The notes beneath the pieces are model-generated. The model did no database searches. It saw only the letters and a list, made by a program, of their open reading frames with translations, and was not told the origin of the DNA. Shown piece by piece: positions 33,503-42,579 of a stretch of 64,000 nt of DNA (its first letter is position 1; every line of letters begins with the position of its first letter). Both the position numbers and the translations under genes were made by a program. The stretch comes from an uncultured Treponema sp. (lineage in GTDB: Bacteria; Spirochaetota; Spirochaetia; Treponematales; Treponemataceae), in contig CASGBA010000008.1 in NCBI GenBank assembly GCA_949299755.1, positions 18,801 through 82,800 of the forward strand, in the 5' to 3' direction.

Positions 33503-34960
33503 CTACATCCTGGAATAAAGGTCGATATAGATTTTGGAGGAATTATTCCATGACCAGTCTTCCTTCATCCCCCGCTCCTGCATTTGCTCCCACCTGTCCC
33601 GCTGGGTGATGTATAAATAGTAAGCGTGCTTTATGCGGTCCATCAGCTCCCAGGAAGAATAACCGGCGAAGGAGAATCCGGTGCCCGTGTTGTTGTCCTT
33701 GTTGTAGGGTTTCACCGTGTCCTTAAGTCCGCCGGTTTCGTGCACAATGGGGATGGCTCCGTAACGGAGGGAAATAAGCTGGGTCAAACCGCAGGGCTCA
33801 AAGGCGGAGGGAACGAGGAAGGCATCGGCGGCGGCGTAAATCTTGTGGGCCATTGCCTCCGAGTAACAGATATTGGCGGAAACCTTTCCCGGATATTTCC
33901 CCGCATAATAGCGGAACATATCCTCATAGCGGTGTTCGCCTGTCCCAAGCACAATCAGGTTGATGTCCATGGAACAAAGGTAATCCATTATCTGGTCTAT
34001 AAGATCCAGACCTTTCTGGTCGGTGAGCCTGGTCACAAGTCCTATGGTGAAGGCGTTTTCACTTTCAGGAAGCTTGAGCTCTTTTTGCAGGGTCTTTTTG
34101 TTTTCAAGCTTGCCTTTCACGTAGGTCTTTGCATTGTAGTTGGCGGGAATATTCTTATCCGTTTCCGGATCCCATTCCTTGTAGTCCAGGCCGTTGATAA
34201 TCCCCCAGAGCCTTTCGTGGCGGCAGTACAGGATGTCGTCGAGACCGTCGCCGAAAGACTGGGTTTGGATTTCCCCCGCATAGGTGTTGCTCACCGTCGT
34301 AATGTAATCGGAATAAACCAGGGCGCCGCGCATCATGGAGCAGTTCCAGCTGCTCTGGGGGATGGACGTATCCTGGAACGGGGAAACCAGCCTTGAGGGG
34401 GCGAAGCATTCATCCGGCAGTCCGGACACCCATTTTATGTGCCCCACATCCCAGGTGCCCTGGAAGCGTATGTTGTGGATGGTGAATACAGTCCTGATGC
34501 CCTGGAAGAAGGGGTCACCCTGGAAAACCGTGTTAAGGTAGACGGGGACAAGGGCTGACTGCCAGTCGTGGCAATGGATAATGTCGGGACGGAAATTTAT
34601 CAGGGGAAGGGCCGAAAGACAGGCTTTGGAAAAATAAGCGAACCTTTCCAAATCCTGGAACATATCGTAATACGGAACCAACCCCCCGAAATACTGCTCG
34701 TTGTCTATGAAATAAAAGGTGATGCCGTCAAATACCAGCCGTTTTACCCCCACATAAATACGGTTGTCCATCTGGAAATAGTAAATGGTCTCCATCTTAT
34801 CCCTGTACTTCAACGGGATGGCGTGGTAATTGGGAATCATGACCCGGATGTCATACTCATCGGAGGGCAAAGCTTTGGGGAGGGAACCGACCACATCGGC
34901 AAGCCCGCCGGTTTTTACAAAAGGAACACATTCAGAGGCGACAAACAATATTTTCTTCAT
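33503..34960 (-). CDS. glgA: Glycogen (starch) synthase
   Basis: GT5 enzyme that extends alpha-1,4-glucan from ADP-glucose, 485 residues, normal length. Lys16-Thr-Gly-Gly-Leu is the ADP-glucose-binding motif at the N-terminus; Glu-Pro-Cys-Gly-Leu-Thr-Gln with Thr-Gly-Gly-Leu-Lys-Asp-Thr-Val is the C-terminal catalytic region. The start at 34960 has GGAAGG upstream and the classical Met-Lys-Lys-Ile-Leu-Phe-Val-Ala-Ser-Glu opening; the frame extends 47 codons further but that part is AT-rich and unrelated. No other glycogen gene is in the window. Confidence 0.95.
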   Translation of the reverse strand: MKKILFVASECVPFVKTGGLADVVGSLPKALPSDEYDIRVMIPNYHAIPLKYRDKMETIYYFQMDNRIYVGVKRLVFDGITFYFIDNEQYFGGLVPYYDMFQDLERFAYFSKACLSALPLINFRPDIIHCHDWQSALVPVYLNTVFQGDPFFQGIRTVFTIHNIRFQGTWDVGHIKWVSGLPDECFAPSRLVSPFQDTSIPQSSWNCSMMRGALVYSDYITTVSNTYAGEIQTQSFGDGLDDILYCRHERLWGIINGLDYKEWDPETDKNIPANYNAKTYVKGKLENKKTLQKELKLPESENAFTIGLVTRLTDQKGLDLIDQIMDYLCSMDINLIVLGTGEHRYEDMFRYYAGKYPGKVSANICYSEAMAHKIYAAADAFLVPSAFEPCGLTQLISLRYGAIPIVHETGGLKDTVKPYNKDNNTGTGFSFAGYSSWELMDRIKHAYYLYITQRDRWEQMQERGMKEDWSWNNSSKIYIDLYSRM

Positions 34961-35097
34961 AATAAAAGCACCTTCCTGTATTTTATGTTCCCGTCCATTA
35001 TACACCTGTAAATTCAGAAAAAAAAGAAAAAAGTTGAAAATAAGGATACCTCTTTCCGGGCAGCTTGAAATAAAAGATTTTATAACAAGCCGGTCAA

Positions 35098-36111
35098 TCA
35101 TTTGAAATTGGAAGTGGATTCCCTGATTATCAGCTCCGCGCCCAGATAAATGGCTTTCATTGCACGGGCATCGTTTTTCATCACTTTGAGAAGCATCTCA
35201 ACCGCTATAGTTCCTATTTGAGATGTCGGCTGGCATACAGTTGTAATGGAAGGATTCATAATCTGGCTTATCTGGATATTGTCAAACCCTACGACAGCTA
35301 TATCGCCGGGAACTTTCAGTCCCGACTCGAAGCTGGCTTTAATGGCGGCGCAGGCCAGCACATCGGAGCAGCAGAAAAAAGCATCGGGACGGTTTTCCAT
35401 GGAAAGCATCCGGAGTGCCTGTGCCCTTGCCACCTCGAAGTCCATGTCAGCCCCCACCGAACAAATGAGGGATGAATCCACCTCAATGCCGTAGGACGAA
35501 AGGGCAGTGCTGTACCCCTTGTAGCGGTCACGGGCGTACTTGAAGCTTTCCGGCCCGTTAATAAAAGCTATCCTTTTTTTCCCGAGGCTGATTAAGTACT
35601 TAACAGCATTTTCGCTGGCGGTTTCATCATCAATCGTGACGAAAGGAACACCGGAGGAAGCCACGGATTCACAGCAGGTCACTGTAGGTATTTCTTTTGC
35701 CAAAATCTGCAGCCTGCCCTTTTCCACGGGATTGGAACAAAGAAGCCCGCAAGCCCGTGTTTTGCGGATTAAATCCAGGAAACCCTCCAATGAGGCTTCT
35801 GAAATGGGGTCTTCGTTTACCAAAAGTTTATAACCGTTGGCGGCGGCGGTAACCCGGCTGGCTTCAATAATCGGTGAATAAAAGGGATTTTTCAAAGTAG
35901 GTACATTGAAAATAATCAGGTTATTGCGTGGAAGAGGATTTAAATCCAGGGAAGAAACATCAACGCCCAGGGCTTTCATTGCCTCAATGACACGGCTTCT
36001 GGTTTCTTTTGTTACAAGAGGGGATTTGTTCAGAACCCTTGAAATCGTAGAGATGGAGATGCCCGAAGAATCCGAAATTTCCTGATATGAAAACCGCCCT
36101 CTTTTTTTCAA
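35098..36111 (-). CDS. LacI-family transcriptional regulator
   Basis: A 337-residue repressor with the LacI helix-turn-helix (Ser-Tyr-Gln-Glu-Ile-Ser-Asp-Ser-Ser-Gly-Ile-Ser, then Thr-Ile-Ser-Arg-Val-Leu-Asn) and a periplasmic-binding-protein-like effector domain. It is the last gene of the sugar uptake/oxidation operon and presumably controls it in response to the transported compound or a metabolite. A candidate half-symmetric operator lies upstream of the binding-protein gene at 43,622-43,645. Confidence 0.9.
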   Translation of the reverse strand: MKKRGRFSYQEISDSSGISISTISRVLNKSPLVTKETRSRVIEAMKALGVDVSSLDLNPLPRNNLIIFNVPTLKNPFYSPIIEASRVTAAANGYKLLVNEDPISEASLEGFLDLIRKTRACGLLCSNPVEKGRLQILAKEIPTVTCCESVASSGVPFVTIDDETASENAVKYLISLGKKRIAFINGPESFKYARDRYKGYSTALSSYGIEVDSSLICSVGADMDFEVARAQALRMLSMENRPDAFFCCSDVLACAAIKASFESGLKVPGDIAVVGFDNIQISQIMNPSITTVCQPTSQIGTIAVEMLLKVMKNDARAMKAIYLGAELIIRESTSNFK

Positions 36112-36124
36112 TAGATACCTCTTG

Positions 36125-37090
36125 TCACAATGTTTCCAGAATTTCCAATTCCTTTAAAACCTCACCTTCTTTTACAGGAGCCTCCTGTGAAGAGGATAAA
36201 ACATCCAGCAAAGTTTTAAGCTCCTGATAATACCATCCGGTGGGCGGAATGTTAATTCCTGTAGAAACAGTAACCTCATAACTGATATCCGGTGTTATGG
36301 TTTTACCGTCCCAAGTGAAAACTGAAATTTCATTTCCGTTATTCACCGCCACAGCTTTTTCAAAAACAACCCTCCAAACGGCGGTGAAAGGAATGGCGGC
36401 ATTCAGCCAACCGGCTTCCGCCTTTACGCTGAAGCCATTGTATTCATAAATAACATGAAGATATTCATCATACTCCCTGTCTTTTGACCGGCGGGCATAC
36501 GAAGAAACATTCACAGGATTGCCGAACAGTCCGATAATCATGTCCAGGTCGTGGATATGGAGATCAAAGGGAATGAGCCCGCTTTTCGATTTGTCGAAAA
36601 GCCATCCGCCCTGGGCCCAGGAAGGAACCTGGCTGAGTCTGGTGAATGACGCATCCAGGACACGTCCGTATTCCCCGCCCTTTACCAGCCGGTAAAGTAC
36701 ATTGTATTCGTTTGTGTAGCGTAATACATGGGCGGCCAAAAGTTTCAGTTTTTTTTCCCGTGCTGCAGAGAACATCATACGGGCATCGGAACTGTTCAAT
36801 GCCAACGGTTTTTCACAGATTACATCCCGGCCGTAAGAAAGGGCTTCCATCACATTATCCTTGTGCAGAAAACTCGGGGTGGTTATGTCCACAAGGTTTA
36901 TTTCCGGCATGTCCCGGAAAGCCTCCCCCATTGTTTCATAAAAGGGAAGGGCATAGGAACCGGCCGTTTCCCTGTCCGCCTGCCCCTTTCCTACGGCGGC
37001 TGCAACCACAGCCCTGTCCTTTAATTGCCGGAGGTTAAGGTAATGAACCTTTCCCATACCGCCAAGACCGACAAGAAGAATTTTCCTCAT
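36125..37090 (-). CDS. Gfo/Idh/MocA-family dehydrogenase
   Basis: A 321-residue NAD(P)-dependent sugar or cyclitol dehydrogenase. Rossmann motif Val-Gly-Leu-Gly-Gly-Met-Gly at the N-terminus, Glu-Lys-Pro in Val-Ile-Cys-Glu-Lys-Pro-Leu-Ala, and catalytic-region Asp-Leu-His-Ile-His-Asp-Leu-Asp. It overlaps the upstream isomerase by four bases. It is the second such dehydrogenase of the operon, so the pathway probably includes two oxidation or oxidation-reduction steps. Confidence 0.9.
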   Translation of the reverse strand: MRKILLVGLGGMGKVHYLNLRQLKDRAVVAAAVGKGQADRETAGSYALPFYETMGEAFRDMPEINLVDITTPSFLHKDNVMEALSYGRDVICEKPLALNSSDARMMFSAAREKKLKLLAAHVLRYTNEYNVLYRLVKGGEYGRVLDASFTRLSQVPSWAQGGWLFDKSKSGLIPFDLHIHDLDMIIGLFGNPVNVSSYARRSKDREYDEYLHVIYEYNGFSVKAEAGWLNAAIPFTAVWRVVFEKAVAVNNGNEISVFTWDGKTITPDISYEVTVSTGINIPPTGWYYQELKTLLDVLSSSQEAPVKEGEVLKELEILETL

Positions 37091-37902
37091 AAGGTATATC
37101 CGAGACTTTTCAGATACCGGCCGCTTTTAAACACAGCTTCATCCACCTCACAGGAAGAGGCGGCGCCGTCCTTGGTGAATTCGATTTCGATGGACAGGGG
37201 CGCCTCATTGCCGCTGTTGTCAAGGGCTTTCAATAAAGCGGGCAAATCAAGCCAGCCTTCTCCCAGGGCAGGAAAGTTCCATTCCGTCCTTCCGCCGGCT
37301 TTATCCTTGAGATGCACGTATTCAATTAAATCCGCGTTTGCCTCCACATCTTCCGTTCCATTCACATTCCCGTAAAAAACCGCATTAGCCGTATCGTAAC
37401 ATATGCGGACAGAGGGACTTCCCACCATGTCCACAATCTTCGCAAGCCGGGAAGCAGTCCCGTGTTCGCCATGGGTTTCAAGAACGAGGGTAATCCCCAA
37501 ATCCTTCAATAACGGAAGGAAGGAGAGGATGTTGTCCCGGAGCGCTTCATCCCCGGCGGAAGCCATGTCTTTCAGGTGGGCTTCACCTACGCTGGAAACA
37601 ATGTACCTGGCGCCGAAAAACCCCGCAAGATGTATGTTGTCAACAAAGTCAGGAAGCCGGGCCTTGTCCATCAAATTGCAATGACCGCTCACCGCCGGGA
37701 CAGCCAGACCGTAATTCTTCAGCATGGATTTCACATCCACAAGTCCGCGGAAAGACATGGTGGGGAACACGTGCTCCGTCCATCCCTTTGTGGCTGTAAG
37801 TTCCACATTATGGAAGCCAGCCTCCGCTATGCCGGCAAGGGCATCTTTCAAGGGAAATCCATGGTAACAGTTTGAATTCACGATAATCATGCGGTTTTTC
37901 AT
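37087..37902 (-). CDS. TIM-barrel sugar isomerase/epimerase
   Basis: A 271-residue protein of the AP-endonuclease-2-like TIM-barrel superfamily (xylose isomerase-like). Glu in Leu-Val-Leu-Glu-Thr-His-Gly and Asp/His pairs in Ile-Cys-Tyr-Asp-Thr-Ala-Asn and Val-His-Leu-Lys-Asp are the metal ligands. Such proteins act as keto-sugar epimerases, inosose isomerases or dehydratases. Paired with the dehydrogenase that follows, with overlapping genes. Confidence 0.85.
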   Translation of the reverse strand: MKNRMIIVNSNCYHGFPLKDALAGIAEAGFHNVELTATKGWTEHVFPTMSFRGLVDVKSMLKNYGLAVPAVSGHCNLMDKARLPDFVDNIHLAGFFGARYIVSSVGEAHLKDMASAGDEALRDNILSFLPLLKDLGITLVLETHGEHGTASRLAKIVDMVGSPSVRICYDTANAVFYGNVNGTEDVEANADLIEYVHLKDKAGGRTEWNFPALGEGWLDLPALLKALDNSGNEAPLSIEIEFTKDGAASSCEVDEAVFKSGRYLKSLGYTL

Positions 37903-37911
37903 GGGCGGACT

Positions 37912-38826
37912 CTAGATAACATAATTCCGCAAATAACGGTAGGCAAGAACCAGGGATGCTTCTATCTTCTCCCGGCTGCCTTCAAAGGCACGGTCTTCCA
38001 TTTCAACGCAGGAATAGGAATCATACCCTATTTGTGTCAATGCGGAAATAAACCCGGGCCAGTTTACATCCCCCAGGCCCGGAAGTTTCGGTGACATATA
38101 ATCGAGGGGATAAGCCAGGGAACCGCACTCCGCCAGTTTGTCCTTGTGGAGTTTGATGTCCTTGTAATGGATATGGAAAATCTTATCCTTGAATTCATAA
38201 ATGGCTTTGATGTAATCCATCTGCTGCCATATAAAATGGCTGGGGTCAAAGTTTATGCCGAAATTGTCATAAGGAAGAAGTTTGAACATTTCCCTCCAAA
38301 TCACCGGAGAAAAGAAAATATTCTGCCCGCCCGGCCACTGGTCAGGGCCGAAAAGCATCGGGCAGTTTTCTATGGCGATTCTTACTCCCTTGCCTTTTGC
38401 ATAATCAAGAATCGGTTTCCAAACCTCCACCGCAAGCTTTATGTTGTCGCCGATATTCTTGTTCTGATCCCTTCCGATGAACGTGGTGACAAGATTCACC
38501 CCGAGCATGGCCGACGCATTGATAACCGAATACAGGTGGTCTATATTTGCCTTCCGTTTTTCCGGGTCGGGATCGAGCGTATTGGGGTAAAAAGCCAGGG
38601 ATGAAATTTCAATGTTGTGTTTCTTCACAAAAGAGAGGATGTAATCCCGTTTCTTTTCATCCAGATTTTCGGTGTCGATATGCGACACTCCCGCATACCG
38701 CCGTTCCGCTTTCCCGGCAGGCCAGCAGGCAACTTCCAGGCATTCATAACCGATGGACGAAGCTTTTTCCACCATCTCCTCAAAAGTATAACCGTCAAAA
38801 ATCGCACTGAGGACACCTAATTTCAT
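37912..38826 (-). CDS. TIM-barrel sugar isomerase/epimerase
   Basis: A 304-residue second member of the same superfamily. Ile-Ala-Ile-Glu-Asn-Cys-Pro, Asn-Phe-Asp-Pro-Ser-His, His-Ile-His-Tyr-Lys-Asp and Cys-Val-Glu-Met-Glu-Asp carry the expected metal and substrate residues. It resembles tagatose/psicose epimerase-like proteins that accompany Gfo/Idh/MocA enzymes in inositol and glycoside oxidation loci. It follows the first dehydrogenase by 12 bases. Confidence 0.85.
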   Translation of the reverse strand: MKLGVLSAIFDGYTFEEMVEKASSIGYECLEVACWPAGKAERRYAGVSHIDTENLDEKKRDYILSFVKKHNIEISSLAFYPNTLDPDPEKRKANIDHLYSVINASAMLGVNLVTTFIGRDQNKNIGDNIKLAVEVWKPILDYAKGKGVRIAIENCPMLFGPDQWPGGQNIFFSPVIWREMFKLLPYDNFGINFDPSHFIWQQMDYIKAIYEFKDKIFHIHYKDIKLHKDKLAECGSLAYPLDYMSPKLPGLGDVNWPGFISALTQIGYDSYSCVEMEDRAFEGSREKIEASLVLAYRYLRNYVI

Positions 38827-38838
38827 TTCACCCCTCCA

Positions 38839-39867
38839 TTATTTTATAATCACAGTTTTTCCCGTCTCCGCGCTTTCAAGTGCGGCGAAAACGGCTTTCA
38901 TCGCCGGTAAAACGGAAGCGGCAGGAACAGCTGACACCCCCTTTTCAATTGACGATATGAATTCATCGATGACGCCGCTGGAAGTCTGGTTGTCGTTTGT
39001 CTGGATGGCATCCACCTCATACAATTCCCGCGTGCCGTCAGGATGCTCAATGATTATGGAAGCGGAAGGATCGGCATATATTTTCATGATTCCCTCCGTC
39101 CCGTAAATAACAGTACTGTTGTCTTCATTCCCGTAGAAAGTCCAGCTCGCCGTCATTGTTCCCACAGCGCCGCTTTTCATCCGGTAAATACACACGGCAT
39201 TGTCATCCACAGGAATAAGGCCGCCGTCCGCCCCTTTTTTGTCAAGTGTTGTCACGATGGAAGAAACAGCCGATACCGTGTCATCCAGCAGAAACTGGAT
39301 TAAATCCGTTTTATGAATTCCGAGATCCGCCATCGCACCCATCGCGGCCTTTGATTTATCAAAAAACCAGGTGTTCTTACCGGGATCCACGGACCAGGTT
39401 TCGGGCCCCCCGTGGCCGAAGATTGTCCTGAAAGTCAAAGGACGGCCGACTGCCCCGCCGACTATCAGGGAACGGGCCTTCGCATGGGTTCTGGTGAACC
39501 GCTGGTTCTGTCCTATCATCAGGATACCGCTGCTTGATGAGGCGGCTTCCGTCATTTTAACGCAGTCCTCCAATGTCGTCGCCATCGGCTTTTCGCAGAG
39601 CACGTGTTTCCCGGCTTTGAGGGCCTTCAAGGTTATCTCCGCATGGGTATTATTGGCGGTGCACACGCTTACAGCGTCCACCCCGCTGTCCAGAAGGGCT
39701 TCCACGCTTTCATAAGCCTTCCCGCCGAAACGTTCCGCAAGACTTGCGGCGCGCCCGGCATTCAAATCATAGTAGCCGGTGATTTCACATTTACCGTTCC
39801 CGGCGTATTCCGGGATATGGCGTACCTGGGCGATTTTACCGCATCCTATTATTCCAATCTTGTACAT
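38839..39867 (-). CDS. Gfo/Idh/MocA-family dehydrogenase
   Basis: A 342-residue NAD(P)-dependent dehydrogenase, close in style to myo-inositol 2-dehydrogenase. Ile-Gly-Cys-Gly-Lys-Ile-Ala at the N-terminus, Cys-Glu-Lys-Pro-Met-Ala, and Asp-Leu-Gly-Ile-His-Lys-Thr-Asp with the catalytic His. It is the first catabolic gene after the transporter, so its substrate is probably the imported compound or a near derivative. Confidence 0.9.
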   Translation of the reverse strand: MYKIGIIGCGKIAQVRHIPEYAGNGKCEITGYYDLNAGRAASLAERFGGKAYESVEALLDSGVDAVSVCTANNTHAEITLKALKAGKHVLCEKPMATTLEDCVKMTEAASSSSGILMIGQNQRFTRTHAKARSLIVGGAVGRPLTFRTIFGHGGPETWSVDPGKNTWFFDKSKAAMGAMADLGIHKTDLIQFLLDDTVSAVSSIVTTLDKKGADGGLIPVDDNAVCIYRMKSGAVGTMTASWTFYGNEDNSTVIYGTEGIMKIYADPSASIIIEHPDGTRELYEVDAIQTNDNQTSSGVIDEFISSIEKGVSAVPAASVLPAMKAVFAALESAETGKTVIIK

Positions 39868-39888
39868 TCAAAACTCCTTTGCAAGACA

Positions 39889-40941
39889 TCACACCTTTTC
39901 TTTCTTCTGAAGAAGAACGGCGGCGATTACAATCACACCTTTGAAAGCTTCCCGGAGGAAGGGCGGAACCCCTATAAGGTTAAGAAGGTTGTTCATGACG
40001 GCGATTATCAACACTCCTATAACCGTACCTGCAATGGAACCACGTCCGCCTGCCATGCTGGTGCCGCCGACGATTACAGCCGCGATGGCGTCCATCTCAT
40101 AGCCTGAACCGGCGTTCGCATAGTCCATGGCGCCTATCCGGGAAACCTGGAGTATGGCGGCGACACCCACCAGCAGCCCCATGATTGTATAAACTATCCG
40201 CTTGACGCGCCGGACGTTTATACCGGAAAGCCTCGCGGCTTTTTCATTGGAACCTACGGCAAACACGTAGCGACCGAAAGCTGTATGCCGGGAAATGTAA
40301 TACATGATGAAAGCTATAACGAGCCAGTAAATGATGGGCATGAACATCTGCCCTCCTACAGTCACATTCGCCAGCTTGGTGAATCCACGTGGAACGGAAG
40401 GATTTATTGTCTGCATACACTGCTGCGTGACGGAACGGCAGATTTTCATCATGCCGAGTGTGGCGATGAACGGCGGAAGTTTTCCCACAGTGACGAGCAC
40501 TCCGGTGAATTCACCCAGAAGGATTCCGCACACCAACCCGGCGACTATACCGATAAGATATGCCGGAAAGCCGGAGACCCCCAGGGAGGTAAGCAGTCCG
40601 GAATCCGAGCCGTCTATAAAAATCATGACGACAGCACCGATGGCCACAAGTGTTGAGCCCACCGCCAAATCTATACCGCCGGTTATAATCACAAAAGTCA
40701 TGCCAAGGGCAATAATTCCGATTGTAGCGTTGTTACGGAGTATATTGAGCCAGTTTCTGCACCACAGGGACAACCAGGAGAAAAAAGAACCCTGATCAAA
40801 TCCGAGGGCAATAGTCTGCAACACAACCATTAAAAGCAAAGCGCACAAAGTGGAGAAAAGGGGATGCTCCCTCCACATCATCTGAAACCAGGCGGTGAAA
40901 CGCACCTTACCCAATTTTTCAATTTTGACCACTGTCTTCAA
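39889..40941 (-). CDS. Ribose-type ABC transporter permease
   Basis: A 350-residue RbsC-family inner-membrane permease with about ten helices. Thr-Gly-Gly-Ile-Asp-Leu-Ala-Val-Gly-Ser and Gly-Gly-Thr-Ser-Met-Ala-Gly-Gly-Arg-Gly are family signatures. It starts 23 bases inside the ATPase gene. Works with the ATPase at 40,919 and the binding protein at 42,580; only one permease is present, so it should act as a homodimer. Confidence 0.9.
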   Translation of the reverse strand: MKTVVKIEKLGKVRFTAWFQMMWREHPLFSTLCALLLMVVLQTIALGFDQGSFFSWLSLWCRNWLNILRNNATIGIIALGMTFVIITGGIDLAVGSTLVAIGAVVMIFIDGSDSGLLTSLGVSGFPAYLIGIVAGLVCGILLGEFTGVLVTVGKLPPFIATLGMMKICRSVTQQCMQTINPSVPRGFTKLANVTVGGQMFMPIIYWLVIAFIMYYISRHTAFGRYVFAVGSNEKAARLSGINVRRVKRIVYTIMGLLVGVAAILQVSRIGAMDYANAGSGYEMDAIAAVIVGGTSMAGGRGSIAGTVIGVLIIAVMNNLLNLIGVPPFLREAFKGVIVIAAVLLQKKEKV

Positions 40942-42421
40942 CTCCTGTAGCTAATCTCATTATGGAATGCTCATCCATAGCATCCCCCACAAGTTCCCCC
41001 ATAATCCGTCCGTGATACATCACCATGGTACGGGAAGACACCCTGATAATTTCCTGGGCTTCCGAAGAAAGAACAACGACAGCCACCCCGCTTTCCGCAA
41101 GCCTTGTTATGATATCGTAAATATCTTCTTTTGCCCCAACGTCAACACCTTGGGTAGGATTATCAAGAATCAACACTTTCGGATTCAAAGAGAGCCATTT
41201 TGCCAGCACAACTTTCTGCTGGTTCCCTCCGGACAAACTGGTAATTAAATCATTTATATCCGCAAGTTTTATATGCAGGCTTTCTTTTTGGGAAAGGAAT
41301 TCTTTTTCAATCCGTTCCTCATCCAAAAACACACGGTATTTTTTTCTTGAGGATAACCCCGCCAAAGAGGCATTCTCAAGTATACTTAAATCCTTGACTA
41401 TACCGTTTTCCTTCCTGTTTCTGGGGACATAACCTATTCCCAGGGACACCGCCTGGGTTGTGCTTTTTATTTTTACTTCATGTCCGTCAATTATTATTTT
41501 CCCCTCATAGGAACCCAGGGCTCCGAAAACAGTCTGGAAAAGCTCGCTCCTTCCGTCACCGAGAAGACCTGTGAAACCCACAACCTCACCCTCATGGATG
41601 GAGAAGGAAATATCCTGGAAATACGGACTGCAGCTTAAATGCTCAACCTGAAGAACTGTTTTTCCGGTTTTGCCCTCCCGCCGGCTGCCGATGGTGACAT
41701 CATGGCCGACCATGTAAGAAGCCAGCCTGGATGTATCAACCTCTTCCTTTTTTCCTGAAGCCACCATGTTTCCGTCCCGGAGGACAGTAAAAGAGTCACA
41801 GATTTCCATAACTTCGTTGAGCTTATGGCTGATGAATATTATGCCAACCCCCTGCTCCTTCAAACGGCGCATAAGGGCAAAAACCCTTTCAATCTCCGGT
41901 TCCGTGAGGCTGGTGGTGGGCTCATCCATTATCACCAGTTTTGCGTCCATGAGCATTGCCCGGGAAATCTCCACAATCTGTTTATAGGAAGCGTCAAGAT
42001 TGCGGACCATCACTTTCGGATCGAGGTCCAGCCCCATCCGGGCAAAAACCTCTTCCGTCCGCCTTATCATTTCACCATGATCAAGGAACCCGTTTTTTTT
42101 CTTAAGCTCCCTTCCTATAAAAAGATTTTCATATACAGCCAGATCATTTACAAGATTTAATTCCTGATGAATAAAAGCAATCCCTTTATTCAATGAATCC
42201 CTCGGAGAAGAGAAAACCGCATCCTGTCCGTCAAGAAGAATTTTTCCTTCATCCGCTTCCAAAACACCGCCGAGGATATTCATCAGGGTACTTTTACCGG
42301 CTCCGTTCTCACCCAACAAAGCCTTGATGGAACCCGCTTCAAGTGAAAAATCAACTTTATCAAGCACAAGATTGGAGCCAAAGGATTTTGATATTCCGCA
42401 CATCCGCAGATTCATGAACAC
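40919..42421 (-). CDS. Sugar ABC transporter ATPase (RbsA/MglA type)
   Basis: A 500-residue protein with two fused nucleotide-binding domains. First Walker A Gly-Glu-Asn-Gly-Ala-Gly-Lys-Ser-Thr; Walker B Val-Ile-Met-Asp-Glu-Pro; second domain with Leu-Leu-Gly-Asp-Gly-Arg-Ser-Glu, Leu-Ser-Gly-Gly-Asn-Gln-Gln-Lys and Leu-Ile-Leu-Asp-Asn-Pro-Thr. The Walker B Glu of the second site is Asn, and its Walker A is degenerate, as is usual in this family. It powers import through the permease whose gene it overlaps. Confidence 0.9.
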   Translation of the reverse strand: MFMNLRMCGISKSFGSNLVLDKVDFSLEAGSIKALLGENGAGKSTLMNILGGVLEADEGKILLDGQDAVFSSPRDSLNKGIAFIHQELNLVNDLAVYENLFIGRELKKKNGFLDHGEMIRRTEEVFARMGLDLDPKVMVRNLDASYKQIVEISRAMLMDAKLVIMDEPTTSLTEPEIERVFALMRRLKEQGVGIIFISHKLNEVMEICDSFTVLRDGNMVASGKKEEVDTSRLASYMVGHDVTIGSRREGKTGKTVLQVEHLSCSPYFQDISFSIHEGEVVGFTGLLGDGRSELFQTVFGALGSYEGKIIIDGHEVKIKSTTQAVSLGIGYVPRNRKENGIVKDLSILENASLAGLSSRKKYRVFLDEERIEKEFLSQKESLHIKLADINDLITSLSGGNQQKVVLAKWLSLNPKVLILDNPTQGVDVGAKEDIYDIITRLAESGVAVVVLSSEAQEIIRVSSRTMVMYHGRIMGELVGDAMDEHSIMRLATGVEDSGQN

Positions 42422-42533
42422 CTCCCTGACTGACTTTCTTTATTTCCGGTTTCAATTTACATTTTTACATTGTTCCAAAACACAACAGGCAAAACAGGGC
42501 GGAACGCACCGCCATAAACACCTTGCCAGGTAA

Positions 42534-42555
42534 CCGGCCGCAGGACTGCGGCCGG
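42534..42555 (-). terminator. Strong hairpin between binding-protein and ATPase genes
   Basis: CCGGCCGCAG and CTGCGGCCGG pair perfectly around two bases. No T-run follows on the transcribed strand, so this is more likely a 3'-end stabiliser or partial attenuator that lets the binding protein be made in excess over the membrane parts. Confidence 0.55.
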
Positions 42556-42579
42556 CCGGTTAATTCAAACCGTTACAAA

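Noticed and set aside
33626..34396. 256-codon plus-strand frame inside glycogen synthase
   Set aside because: Antisense shadow of a strongly conserved gene; no SD and low-complexity Gly/Val composition.
34961..35101. Longer N-terminus of glycogen synthase
   Set aside because: AT-rich, unlike the family, and a good SD and classical start occur at 34,960.
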